A stretch of 64,000 nt of DNA, from positions 1,206,001 to 1,270,000 of the forward strand of contig WAEK01000003.1 of assembly GCA_011634665.1 (NCBI GenBank). The letters run 5' to 3'. The position numbers were made by a program, and so were the translations under genes. This document shows, in pieces, positions 48,036 to 59,600 of the stretch. The notes beneath the pieces are model-generated. The model saw only the letters and a program-made list of their open reading frames with translations. It searched no databases and was not told the origin of the DNA. Position 1 is the stretch's first letter; each line of letters begins with the position of its first letter. This DNA is from Mortierella sp. BCC40632. Its lineage: Eukaryota; Mortierellomycota; Mortierellomycetes; Mortierellales; Mortierellaceae.

Positions 48036-51000
48036 CTATACATTGTTGACAGCTCCCAAAGATGAACCTCCGTTCCTCTTGTCCGACTTGCCATTCTTGG
48101 ACGACAAGGCAGCAGCACTTGCAGAGGCCGTCGAAGAAGAATCAGTCTCCTCATCCTCATCCACATTCGACTCTCCATCGTCCGCCGTTGCCAAGAGTGC
48201 ATTCTCATTCAACTCTCCTGTTGCAGCTGCCTCCTTCAGGGCTTCAGTCAAAGGCTGGTTGTTACGGTAGATATAGAACTGGAAAAAGATCTAGTAAAGG
48301 AGAAGGGGGTTTTTTTAAAAAAGAAAAAGTCAGCTTAACCATCCTCTTTGCTTGGCCTTAAGAACAAACGCACATTCCAAATAAGAAAAAAAGAGGCAGT
48401 GCCTTCTACTTACTGTAAAGTCAAAGATGAGTGTGCCTCCGCTTCCGAGCCACCAGGGCAAGTTCTTCATCAAGTGATCCCACTCGAGTGAATACACAAA
48501 GATCGAGATCACATAAAAGACATTGCCAAAGACCGAAAACAAAAACATCATGATCGAAAGTCCCTCACAAGACTTGAGTCGCCAGTTCTTGTAAATCTGA
48601 GGAATACGAGAGCCAAGATACAGAACTGCTGATCCCCATCCAAGAACCAATGAAAGAGCTGCGTTGGGATCCTGTCCGCCTCCACGAAGATTCGACAACA
48701 TGGCCAATGCATCTTCCGTATCGTTGCTACCCTTGGGTGGGCGAGAGGGTGAAGGTGGGAGCTTGCCATGTCCTCCACTGTTGCCACGTCCACAACGCGA
48801 TCCTTCCTCGGTGTCCTCGCCATGACCAATTCGGCACTGGAGCCAGTCGTAGTAAACCCAGACAAAGATGGAGGCCAACAGGATTGGGAAAACAATCAAC
48901 AACAGCTTCTTGACCATCTTGCGACGACGAGACATTTTGGATCGGTAGCGGGTAGAGTTAGTGGTCATGGCCGAGTGAGCGGAGGCACGACGCTGATGAC
49001 GGCGGCTAGACATATCAGGAACTTGAAGCGATCCATCGCTACCGCCGACCAATGTGGCATCCGAGTGGTGGTGGGGATGTTGAGGATCGACCGAGGGTGG
49101 GTGGGCAGAGGCAGTGGCATTAGCGACCATGGCAGCCTTGTGGATAACGCGTTCATGCTCATTCTCGTGAAGGTGATCTGATTGCGGGATGCTAGCATAG
49201 GTTGGTCCTGTGGCTCCAGATCCTTGAATCAATGGCGAATGCTCTCCATGTTCTCCACCTGCATGGGGTGAGCTGATGGCTTCAGGGGAAGCATGGGTGA
49301 TGACAGATTCAAAGCTGGCCTTAGGAGAAGTTCGACGGTAGTAGTAAATCTGAGCGATCAAGAGAATCTGTTACAAGAGATAGAGAGGGATGAGAAGGTG
49401 ATGGTTAGAGGCCCAATACGTTTAGATCGATTCCACTGGTGAGACATAGCGTGTTAGCAGAGGATCATCAGGGGAGGGAGGGAGGTGGTGACACTTACAT
49501 CTGCAACTGTGTAGTACCAGGCCAAAACTCGCTATGATGCATAGTAAACAGATTGAGAGAATGATCGAGTCAGCAACAGAGACGCTTAGCAAAGCTTAGA
49601 TTCTCAAAAATAACCCGATGACGGTGCTAGACAGTATTTCTTGTCAGGAGCAAGAGAGAACACAAGGCAGATGATCTTTTTTCCCTTCCACAGAAGGAGA
49701 GGCGAATGTTCAGGCGGGAAGCATAGCCCAGACCAGGGCCAGAAAGAAAAAAAAAAGGGAGAAGACGTACCATGGTCAAAAGCAGGTTTTCTATCGTGGC
49801 GCCAATCAGATTCATCAGATCGCCCACCAGCCAAATGTACAAGAACACCATCGACAGTGACTCTCCGGACTTGCGCTTGTAGTTGACCCAGAATTGACTA
49901 TGAGCAACAACCGTCGCCGAGAGGAGAGGAGGTCATGCGAACAAAAAGAAAAAAAAGAAGAAAAAAGTGTCAAGGTTAGGAATTGGCGCTGACCGAATTG
50001 GACCAAGATGGGTTGCCCTACGCCCAAGGATAACAGTCGATCTCTGATTTGGCACAAAGCAGGCTCTCTCTTCCTTTCTCTCCTCCAGTAACCGTGTGTC
50101 CAGTACACAAGGTTGTCCATCTACAGAAACCAGACCGAGTGATTGGGGGAAGACGAGAAGAGAACCCAGGAAGGAGGTAGAGAATACAGAAGTAGACAGA
50201 AAAGCAGCGAGCACAAAGTTTGCGCTTTCTCTCTCTCAATCTCTCTCACTCTTGATCCGCCCGTTTTCCTTTCTATCCTGCCTCTCTGTCAGCCCGCTTT
50301 GTCATCGTTGTAGACTGGATCCGAGATTATTATTATTTTTTTCTTCCTGATTTTGTTTTTTCCCACCGTTGCCTCTCGCCGTATCATATCGTGTCATGCC
50401 AATGTTGACAAACTCGCCCGCGTTTCCCAAGGTAGCTTAGGTGCCCATCACACAAAAGAGTTAGAGTCGCGTGAGTTTCTTGTCCTCTCTGGACAGAGAG
50501 AGTGAGAGGGGGAGCGTAATGTGTGGTGCGTTGGAGGGTGTGCCCATGTGAATAGTCAGATGGCTGTATGTCTGTATGTCTGTGTGCAGGTATCTGAGTA
50601 TGTGTATGTTGTTGTGTTCCCTTCCCTCTCCGCCGGGGTCCCCCTTTTGCTTCCAACTGCACCCCAGGGGGGGACGCCTGCCATGCCATGCTCTGCACTC
50701 TGCAATGCAAGTGTTGGCTCTTCTCCCTTCCCTTGCTGCGACAGCCTCTTTGTGTTCTGGCCTTTCAGCCCTCCCCGAGAGAGATGTCCATGTGTATGCA
50801 TGTTTGCTCATGGCCTCATTCCTGGTGTAGCGTGGAACCAAGTCGTATCATCTCGTATCATCGCCTCCTTGTACTAAGAAAATCTCTTTTTTCTTTTTTC
50901 TGACTGGCCATGTTCGGGTCTATTCAGATGCTTCGCACAATTGCACCCGCCCCAACCCCATTATCTTTGTTTCCCTTCTTCCGTTTGGCCACCTTGTCAC

Positions 51001-52128
51001 CCCACAAAAGGGTCTTTTCCTTATATCAAGCCCTCTGTTTTTCTCCCGCTCAGGGGGAGAGGAGTAGTAAAAAAAAGTTGGGCCAATTCTGTGGTAACAA
51101 AAAACTGGGAGTGCGTCATGGATCGACAAGGACCAGGCAGCAAAGAAAAAAGAGAGGAGAAAAGAGGAAAAGAGGTAAAGAGAAAAAAAGAGAAGAGAAA
51201 CAAATGCAGGGCCCTGCTATCCTTTTTTCCATGCACTCTCCATGCACTGTCCCGCAATACCCCCGCTGCTTCCCTTTCTCTCGTCTCCCCCTAAATCCAT
51301 CACTATTCTTATTCCGACCCTGTGGTGACACTGGCCAAGGGTCGGTGGGAGTAAAGGATGAGGTGAGGAAAGAGAAGAAGAGGGGGAGGGGGGTGGAGGG
51401 ATGTGGGGTGGAGAGTAGGGAGAAAGAGGCAACGCTGAGGATAGGAGGATAGGGTGTCGAGTGAACAAACGAATCCTTCGACCTTTGTTGGCTTTCATGT
51501 CCCGCCCTTTTAAAAAATCCAATCTCCACGAACAGATCAGTCGGCGCCCATAACTGATAATCTCTCTTCCTAACAACGTGGATGTGAATCCAATCACGCC
51601 AGAACTCGCCATGATGACCCAGACTGATAGAAAAAGATCCCCTGTACGGAGGCAGAAAAAAAGAAAAAGGCAGCGCTGGAAAAAAGTGATAGCGAGCTGA
51701 CATGGAAAACCAACCAAGGCGTGCCTGAAAGAGTGGGTCCCAATTCCTCCTTGGTCCTCTCTCAGCCCCAGGACCAGGATGTATGGTGATCGATTGGACT
51801 CGCTCTCCACATCTGAAGCCCTTTTAACTCCTTTGTTCACGGTCCGCCCACTGATGATGCTAAGAGATAGGGGAAAGGCGGGGGCTCTCATAAAAGAGAG
51901 TGATAGCAACAAGATGGATTTGGTTTCTTTTTGGTGGCAATCCGAGCCATGGAGAAGATGAAAAGATACTTACGGAGTAAAAACAATGAACCAACAAAGA
52001 ATCGAGAGAGAACCGGCAATGTTGGAGAGAGTGGTCCTCCACGACTCTTCTTCTGACTCGAGTGGAGTATCGGTAGCAATTTTAGCTGACTGGCTTGCGA
52101 GCCAGAAAAAGACTGTGTGTGCGACCAT
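48036..52128 (-). CDS. PQ-loop vacuolar amino-acid transporter (Ypq1/PQLC2 type)
   Basis: Predicted 507-aa protein; exons 52128-51974, 49897-49771, 49531-49499, 49367-48414 and 48290-48036, with matching phases. Two PQ-loop units are visible. The first, SLSILCWFIVFTPQFWVNYKRKSGESLS, has its PQ pair at residues 52-53, exactly spanning the exon 1/2 junction. The second, LGSRIPQIYKNWRLKSCEGLS, has its PQ pair near residue 360. Other helices include FLYIWLVGDLMNLIGA, VLAWYYTVADILLIAQIYYYRR and a C-terminal DFTIFFQFYIYR. Seven membrane spans are expected. The family exports cationic amino acids (Lys, Arg, His) from vacuoles/lysosomes. The loop between units is long (about 120-260), His/Ser-rich, and the C-terminal 70 residues are Asp/Glu/Ser-rich. 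Intron 1 is 2,076 bp, far longer than any other here. Confidence 0.88.
49898..51973 (-). other. Unusually long first intron (2.1 kb) of the PQ-loop gene
   Basis: Donor GTAAGTATC at 51973 and acceptor CTCATAG at 49898; phase 2 rebuilds the Pro codon of the first PQ motif. The interval contains a sense-strand open frame of 231 codons (51912-51217), whose middle lacks simple repeat and whose C-terminal half is CT-rich, plus CT-rich plus-strand DNA near 50225-50290. I recognise no mobile-element protein. It may hold regulatory DNA, a nested gene, or a decayed insertion. Confidence 0.55.
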
Positions 52129-53105
52129 CGCAATAGGCTGTTTGTTTTCCTTTGTTTTCTTTCTTTCTTTCTTTCTTGTATTCCCGAGGTCGTGTGCGTT
52201 GAGGAAAGATTTGGAATAGACTGAAAAAAAAAAAAAAAAAAGAAAAAAGTATTGGCTTGATCAAGGCTGAGCAATAAGCAAAAGGAGATTAGGTAATGTA
52301 GAGTAGTGGGGAGGGTGTTTGGTCAATGGGAATGAGAAGTTTTTTTTATGAATGAGAATGTGAATGAAGGCAAGTGAGGGTGGGGAAGGAGGATGAAGAG
52401 GACAGAGAGGAGAAGGAGAGAATCAATGACAGCTGCGCTGTGGAATGAGGCCAAGAACAAGCCCAAGGAAAGGGAAGGGTGAGTGATGAGTGAGTGAGTG
52501 AAGAAGAAACAAAAACAAAGAAAGAAAAAAACAGAAAAAAACAAAAAAAAGAGTGAGAAGAGTGGACGACTGGTTGTCGCTACTTTTTATATCCAAGTGA
52601 AGAGAGACAAGAGAACAGACAGAAGAGAGAGGACTGGCCCCGACTTATCGGAGAGCACTGTGGTCGTCGATAACGCGCTTTTTCTCTCCAAGTCTCTCTC
52701 CGTCGCGTGACCCTCCCTTCCAAGCCCACTGCTTCGCCTGCCAGGCACCGCTGAGGTAGGGAAGGAGAAGTATAAGACTGGCTCCTACTCTATGTTGTTT
52801 CCCACATCCGTGCCCTGCTGCTCTCTTGCTCTCCCGCACCACGACACATTCGGGTATATCACACATTGGGAGTCATCGCCTGTCAGGATTAAGGTTTCTG
52901 TCTCTTCACAGGAAAAAAAAAAAAAGGCACAGCTCTATCTCTCTCTCTCCTTGTTATCCCATCCAGAACATGCATCTCATCGCTCTCGTAAAAGTACAAA
53001 TTTATACAGGTAGTTGAAGTGACATCCTAACTACGATTAGCTGCCTCCCCCGTGAAGTTTCTCCATGACTTTGTCCATGAAAATGCCTAGAGACACCATA
53101 CCTCT
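52129..53105. other. Intergenic between PQ-loop gene and two-TM protein gene
   Basis: About 980 bp serving as promoter of the PQ-loop gene and 3' region of its upstream neighbour. Purine-rich on the plus strand at 52290-52640. No gene seen. Confidence 0.5.
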
Positions 53106-56014
53106 TTACTTCTCCACCTCGTACGATCTTGACTCGCCCTTGTCTGTCTCAATTCGACCTCCTTCTTCTACAACTTGCCTCGCTGCAGATTGTGAAGCCG
53201 AGGAAGGGTCTGAAGATGAGGTCGTGATCGACTCTGTCAATGTCGTCATGGTCGCCATGCTCTGTTCACTTCCGACTCGAGGAAGACCTGTGGAGGTAGT
53301 GCTAATCCCTACCCCGACACGAGAGATCGCACCAGATGGGCTCATTGTATTGTCGGGACCAGAAACGACGACGACGGAGGTCATCTCAATCGATCGAGAC
53401 GGAGCTTCAGTTGCATAGGTCCTATTCGCTGTAGCACTCGCACGGTTCGCGTCCATAGAACGATGACCAACATCCTCATCCTCGTCCTCATCATCTACAT
53501 CCTCATCTTCTCCTTCCTCTGATTCGTTCTCGGAATCACTCTCGTACGCAGGAGGCAATCCAGAATATCGTGGCGAGGCAGTGATTCCATTGCCGTTGCC
53601 TGGGACGGCTAAAGAAGCTGACGCTGCAGTCAGCGAGACACCACCCTGCGAGGCCGCGACAACATCCTCATATCCAGGGAGTCGGTAGTCGCAGTAGACA
53701 GGACTCGGCACAGGCAAAGCGTATTCGTCCATCAGATTCTCCCGGATCGAGATTTCAATCATCCAGACGCGCGCCTCGCGGAAGAAGCATGTGCAGCAGG
53801 ACAAATCCTTCATCAGCTCCTTGAAGGGCTCCCACCGAGAGGATTGAGGGTCGGGTCGGTCATGGGATGGTTGCTGTTGTCGTTGGTGAGGCCGCTGTGG
53901 CTGCTGAGGTGACTGCGACTGTTGAAGAGAGTTTACGGTGGAAGGTGAATGGAGCACACTATACACATCGGCAACGCGACGAGGAACGGCCACTGGAGGG
54001 GCCTCTTCACCTGTGCTGGCTTCCTGCTCAGGTGGTTCGACTGCCTCTTCTACGGGTCGTCGGGGTGCACCTCGAAGAGAATTATGAAAATCAATCCGCA
54101 AATGCTCCTGGCCTGGTTGAAGATCCTGTGTAAAAGCCCATTCCTCTTCTACGTCTTGTAGATCCATTGGGATAACCACATTGGTTGGTGTAGTCTGATG
54201 GGGGGAAGACAAGGGCACAGTGGTGGCAGTGGCTGAATTGGCAACAGTGATGGCAGGAACAGAAGAGGCGATTGGGCCAGAACCTGTACCGATATGGCGC
54301 CAGCGCTTTGCCGCACTCTTGGATCGGATCCTAAGTTTCCATTGCATGGCATGCGTGACCGAGTCCTGGGCAGTCCATGTGCGCAAAAGCTTTTGGGACC
54401 GGTGCTTGAACTGAGAGGGAGAGATAGATAGACAGAGAGAGTGTGAGTGAGTGAAAGGAAAGGAGAGGAAAGGAAAGGAAAGGAAAGGAAAGGAAAGGAA
54501 AGGAAAGAGAGCGCTTGGTCAAGAGTAGAGTAAAAGAAAGAGTGGGCGTAGGACTAAAAAAGGCGAACGCAACAGAGATACAGGCTCCCAAAACAAGAGT
54601 GTGAGAGAATATGTGTCTGCGAACAAGAGAGACAAGAGATGCGATGTGATGTGATAGCAGTCCGTCGTAGTCTATCTGAGTCGTGTCGCCATGCACATGA
54701 TGGCTACCCAATCAGCGGGCACGGCCCCGCACCGAGCCTGAGAACCTTTTCTTGGCCCTGACTTGCTCATTCTCACTCGCTCTCTTTCTCTCTTCTCTTT
54801 GGGACTGGGTTTTTTCTTTCGCTATCTTTGACAACCTAATTTTTTTTTTTCGTCTTCGTTCCTACCTTCTTGCGTGCGCGCGCCTTGCTTTCCTTCCGGA
54901 CTCGGATCCAGAGGATAGCAACTACTGGCAGGATAAAGCATGCGCCCTGACCCATGATTGATAGTCCAGACCCTGTCTTTGAGATTCCTACGGCTGCTGT
55001 CACAAACAACGCTGTAAAGATCCCGAAGACAAGTATACTTGGCCATGGGGTTGGATAAGTAGGTCGTGCAATTCTGTTGAGCTTGGCAAATCGTTCTTCC
55101 AACTCTTGGTATGGGATGTACTATATTAGTATTGGGAGGAGAGGATGGAAAAAAAGAAGATCCCCGTGCGTTCATGGACCCATTGGGACCCGGGAACAAT
55201 CGAGAATGCTGTGTGAGTTTTTTCTTTCTTTTTTTCTTTCTTTCTTTCTTCTTGGATATGCGAGATGCAGTGTCAGACACATTCCCTTGTCTCTTTCCCC
55301 TTTTTTTTACATCCCTGCGTACTCTCTTTTGCAACGGCCTAAAAGGGTGGGTCCGTTGGGGGGAGAGAAGTCGAGAGAGAGAGAGAGAGAAAAAAAAAAC
55401 AAAGTCCAATGGCGAAACAGCGCAGCTTTGGATGATCCCCTAACTCGTGTGCGTTGTATGCGGGAATGTATACGTCCGGCGTATGTGTGAAAAAAAAAAT
55501 AAAAAAAAGGTCAAAAAGGGGGATAAACAATGCGCAACTATCTCTTTTTTTTTTTTGATTTGCCCTAATTGCGCTTCGAGATGAGTCGAGCCTGGAACTT
55601 TGAAGGAGGCGAGGGATAGGGTAATAAGTGATAATAGAAAGGTGGTCGGTGCAGACCATGTGGTGCTGTGTGTGGAGGGCGAGAAAGAGAGAGAGAGAGA
55701 GAGAAAGGGCGTTGTTTGCAGCCTTCGGACTTTAGAGTGGTCGTCTGTTCAAATGGGAAAAAAAGGCGAGACAGAGATCGACCCAGAGCAATGAGTTGTA
55801 AAAAAAATAAAAAAGAGGGAGAGAGAGTGAGAGAGAAAGGGAAAATGGAATGACCCAGGTGTCTTGTTGTCTTCATGCTAACAGATGCAGAGGGTGAGAT
55901 GAGACGGGGGATTACCTCGAGCTCAACAGGGAGGTCCATGAGCAATGGCGGTTTCCAGTAGTGGATGCCGAGCCAGGACTTTCTGAGAGGAACAGCTAAC
56001 AATAGGATTGGCAT
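53106..56014 (-). CDS. Two-membrane-segment protein with long acidic/Ser-rich tail, unknown
   Basis: Predicted 552-aa protein; exons 56014-55916 (tentative), 55120-54866 and 54410-53106, all phase 0. The short first exon carries WLGIHYWKPPLLMDLPVELE and joins YIPYQELEERFAKL. Two adjacent hydrophobic segments, ILVFGIFTALFVTAAVGI (about 61-79) and GACFILPVVAILWIRV (about 90-105), form a probable hairpin followed by a basic stretch (RKESKARARKKFKHRSQKL). Beyond residue 120 there is a conserved-looking WKLRIRSKSAAKRW block, a Pro/Gln-rich region, a Cys-containing CCTCFFREARVWMIEISI segment, and an Asp/Glu run near residues 405-435. I do not recognise the family. A cytosolic tail on an ER or endomembrane hairpin is inferred. 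The first intron (795 bp) is long and exon 1 is less certain than the rest. Confidence 0.65.
54452..54507. repeat. (GGAAA)n pentanucleotide repeat in an intron
   Basis: About ten GGAAA units in the intron 54865-54411 of the two-TM protein gene, so CT-rich on its coding strand. Confidence 0.85.
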
Positions 56015-56579
56015 GGTGGCATGGCTCCCTTGGAGGAAAGAGGCAGGGAAATAGGACGGAGGGAGGAGGAGGAGAAGGAGGATAGAGATGACAAGGACAA
56101 GTGATTTCCGAGGCGATACGAGGATCGTCAGGGGTGAAGGCTGTTGGCGCGGGGCGAAGAGAGGCGGATATCTTGTTTCCAATAAGGAAAGGGAGAACGA
56201 GAGTGGGAAAGAGAGAGAGTGAGTGAGTGTGAGTGAGAGTGAGAGTGAGAATGAGAGTGAGGAATGGTAGAGGGAAAAAAGGGAACGTGCCAGAGCTGAA
56301 GAGAGGAGAAGAGAGAGAGAAGAGAAGAGAGAAGAAATGTTCGACAGAAGCCAAAGAAACCCAGGAAGGAAAATGGGCACAGTGAACCCGCGGCTCTCTT
56401 ATTTTTTTGCCCGCCTGTGCTCACTCTCTCTCTCCTCTCGCCCACTCGCCCATTCCCCCACCAGCACGCCCCAACTAAGATACCGTGAGAGTCTCGCCTA
56501 CAACTGTCGCTGCACAGACGCTTCGTTTGTGTCCACTCATTCGAGAAAATAGCTCGACCCTAACCATTTTTATTACTAC

Positions 56580-56584
<5 letters not shown>

Positions 56585-56618
<34 letters not shown>
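56585..56618. repeat. (CT)n microsatellite downstream of GCN2
   Basis: CT repeat just 3' of the GCN2 stop codon (minus-strand gene), within the roughly 650 bp between GCN2 and the two-TM gene. Confidence 0.85.
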
Positions 56619-56621
<3 letters not shown>

Positions 56622-56663
56622 ATAGTCCAATCCTTTCTATCCCTTTTTCTTTTTCTTTTTTTC

Positions 56664-59600
56664 TTATGACCAGAAATGATACAGAATCGAAAAGTCATCC
56701 CGATGCGAATACAACCAGACATGGCGGTTATTTGCTTGTTGTTGTTGATGATGGTGATGTTGTTGTTGTTGATGTTGTTGCTGTTGCGACCCTCCGCCAC
56801 TTCCCCCTCCGCCACCACCGCCTCCTCCACCACCTCCACCTCCGCCTTCCTCTTGACCATACCGAATCTTGAGCATCGCCTCCCGGATCATCAGACAATA
56901 CTCTCGTTGAGAAGGACTCAGCTGATCAAGTACATTCTTTCGGAACGACTCATCTTCGGCCACATTGCATTGAGCCAATCGACGCAAATTGTCCTTGGAC
57001 AGGTCGACAGCCAACACAGGCACGGTCGCATTGACCAGATTCTTGGTCACGCCCACCAAGTTGTTGATTGCTAACAGAACACATATACAAAAGATTGTCC
57101 AGGGAGGAAAAGTAGAGAGGAGGAAGAAAAAAAAAAAAGGGGGGAGGAACCACTAAAGTGAGCAAATCATCGCACCATTGTAGACCTTCATTCCCCCAAA
57201 AGATCACGCAATGGCCACCCATTACCACCACTACACATCTCAAATCACAATCACAATCAAACAACAACAAACAACAAACAAACAAAGAGGGAAAGAAAAG
57301 ACGAAGGAAAAAAAAAAAAAAAGGCGCTTACCCTTGTCAATAAGCATTGTCTTTTGCTTATGCTTCAGTCGGTTTCGACTCGAGCTAACCACGTTCACAT
57401 TAAAGTCCGTGTTCAACACCGGTCCCGACTCGCCTGATCCTCCATGCTCATTTCCATGCCTTGTCCCTCCAGACCCTGTTGACGACTCAAGTCCTCCCAT
57501 TCCAAAATGATTAAATCCTCCATGTCCATGCGCTCCATTCACTTCCATAAATCGCTTGGATCGCATCGCTGCCCCTCCCCCTCCCCCTCCTCCCAACATC
57601 ATATATGATGAGGCCATCTGGATATCAAGTCGTGTCTGTTCCGCAATCTCGGCCTTGAGAAGCATACAAAGCTCCGATCGTGGCATTTCCTCCTCCGTCT
57701 TGCGGAGTACATTCTTCACTTTGACCGTTCCCATCGGATCTCGACTCGCTCCCCGGTAATGGTGGTGGTGATGATGGTGGTAATACATATGGTCACCCTG
57801 GTTCCTGTTCTTGAGAATCACAATCCAATTGATGCTCTGGTGCTTACAGGTCGTCACCAACATTTCTGGAGTCAGGTCCGTGCCATCTTCAAGCATATAA
57901 TCTGCCTTGATACCATGAGCCCACAACTCTCGAACCAGCTCCAATCGCTCTTGCAGCAACACGCGTCCAAAGCTCGCTACAAAGACATCACATCGCTTCG
58001 GGGCCCAGAACCCAAATGTCTTTTCTTCATCCATGCCTCCAAGGGACCCTCCTCCTCCTCCTCCACTGTTTCCACGCGACTTGTTGCTGTTGTTGGCCAC
58101 AAAGATCCGGAAATGCTCCGTCTGGTATTGAGAAACGGCATGGATAATTTTTTGCATTGCAATGTTCACACCACACGAGTATACCTTTCGGTGTGGTCCT
58201 CCAATCACAGGGTGCCGATACTGTTGGATCAGCGAGTCGTATCGTCCTCCCGCTGCCAGAATATCCTTCCGCTTCAGATCCTGGACTACCTGGAACATGA
58301 ATCCTCCCTTGTAGTATTGGTTATTGTACATCATCAATGGACTAAACACAATCTTGTGTCGCACGCCCAAGGTCTTGCAATAGGACGCTAACAGCCGCAA
58401 CTCGGACAATGCGTCCTTGAGCTTGGATTTCATTGGTTCGGCAGTGATGAGCTCTTCCAATGCTTTGGCCACCGTTTCCAAATCTCCTTTGCGGTCAAAC
58501 AACTCGAGTTCATCCAAAACACTCCGAGGGAGGTGATACACCGACATGAGATGATTCCGCACTTGTGACATGTGCTGGTACTGATTCCGCCCAAGTTGTC
58601 CCAAAATCGGATAAACACCCGCCCGGATCTCGGATGGGATCCTGCAATTGTCAAAGATCGCCTCAACAATCGAGGAATGGTTCAACAAGAAAAAGACACC
58701 GTTCGGAGACTTGAAAGGAGGAAACTCTTCCAAGAGTTCGTCCACGACCTTGAGAAGCTCTGCATCCGTCACCATGGGGCAATGTGTATTGTGGACAATA
58801 TCAAAGTCAACTTCATGTACAATCATTGGCTGGCCACCCACCATGTTTTCTCGGTACACACGCCCAAAACAGAACCGCTTCAGTTGTGTCACATTGTTCC
58901 GTGCAATGTACCGGGCAAAGGGCATCGTCAAATCATAGGGCAATTGCACTAGCCCTCCTGTTGAATCCATCAATGCCACTGACTTTTTGCCACTGTCATG
59001 AAGTTCGCTCTTGGGCGTCAATAAAGGTGTTCCAAGTTCGACAGCTCCATGGCGCTTAAATACATTCACCATTTGATCGCGCACTTTGCCGTAAAACATC
59101 GCCTCAAACTGATCATACGCAGTATTGCCCGAGTTGAAATCATACGTGTAATCCTTGTGCTTGTCCGCATTCTGTGCAAACAATGCTGTCATCAGGCGTG
59201 TATAGTATGGCGTATTTGGGTTGGCGATCGTCCGGACACATTCCTGAATATATTCGTCCTCCATTTTGGGCGGAAGGAGCTCACTCTGAAGCAACTCTAG
59301 ACTCGTAGGTCGATCCTTGAGATTGTGACTCAGGAGAGACCGAATCACCTGGGCCTGAGTCGCCATCTTGTCTAGCGGAAACTCTTTGGGAAAGATAATT
59401 TCGGGTTGTTGTAGGCTCCTCAGGGTCATGGCTCGCTCCATACCAGTCGCCAATGGATAACACATCTCGAAAAAGATGATACCAAGCGAATACATGTCCG
59501 CCTTTTGATTGTACCGTATTCCTGCAGCGGCACCATTGTTGAGCACTTCAGGACTGACATAAAATACTGTACCCACGCCTGTGGTGAGCGACTGTCCATC

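Noticed and set aside
55565..56380. 271-codon minus-strand frame
   Set aside because: Mostly translated CT microsatellite; only the short piece used as exon 1 of the two-TM protein has plausible coding character and a donor site.
57240..57331. Continuation of the GCN2 exon past IDKG into Phe/Val/Cys-rich sequence
   Set aside because: A GTAAGC donor at 57331 and an in-phase exon encoding AINNLVGVTKNLVNA restore the known Gcn2 C-terminal region.
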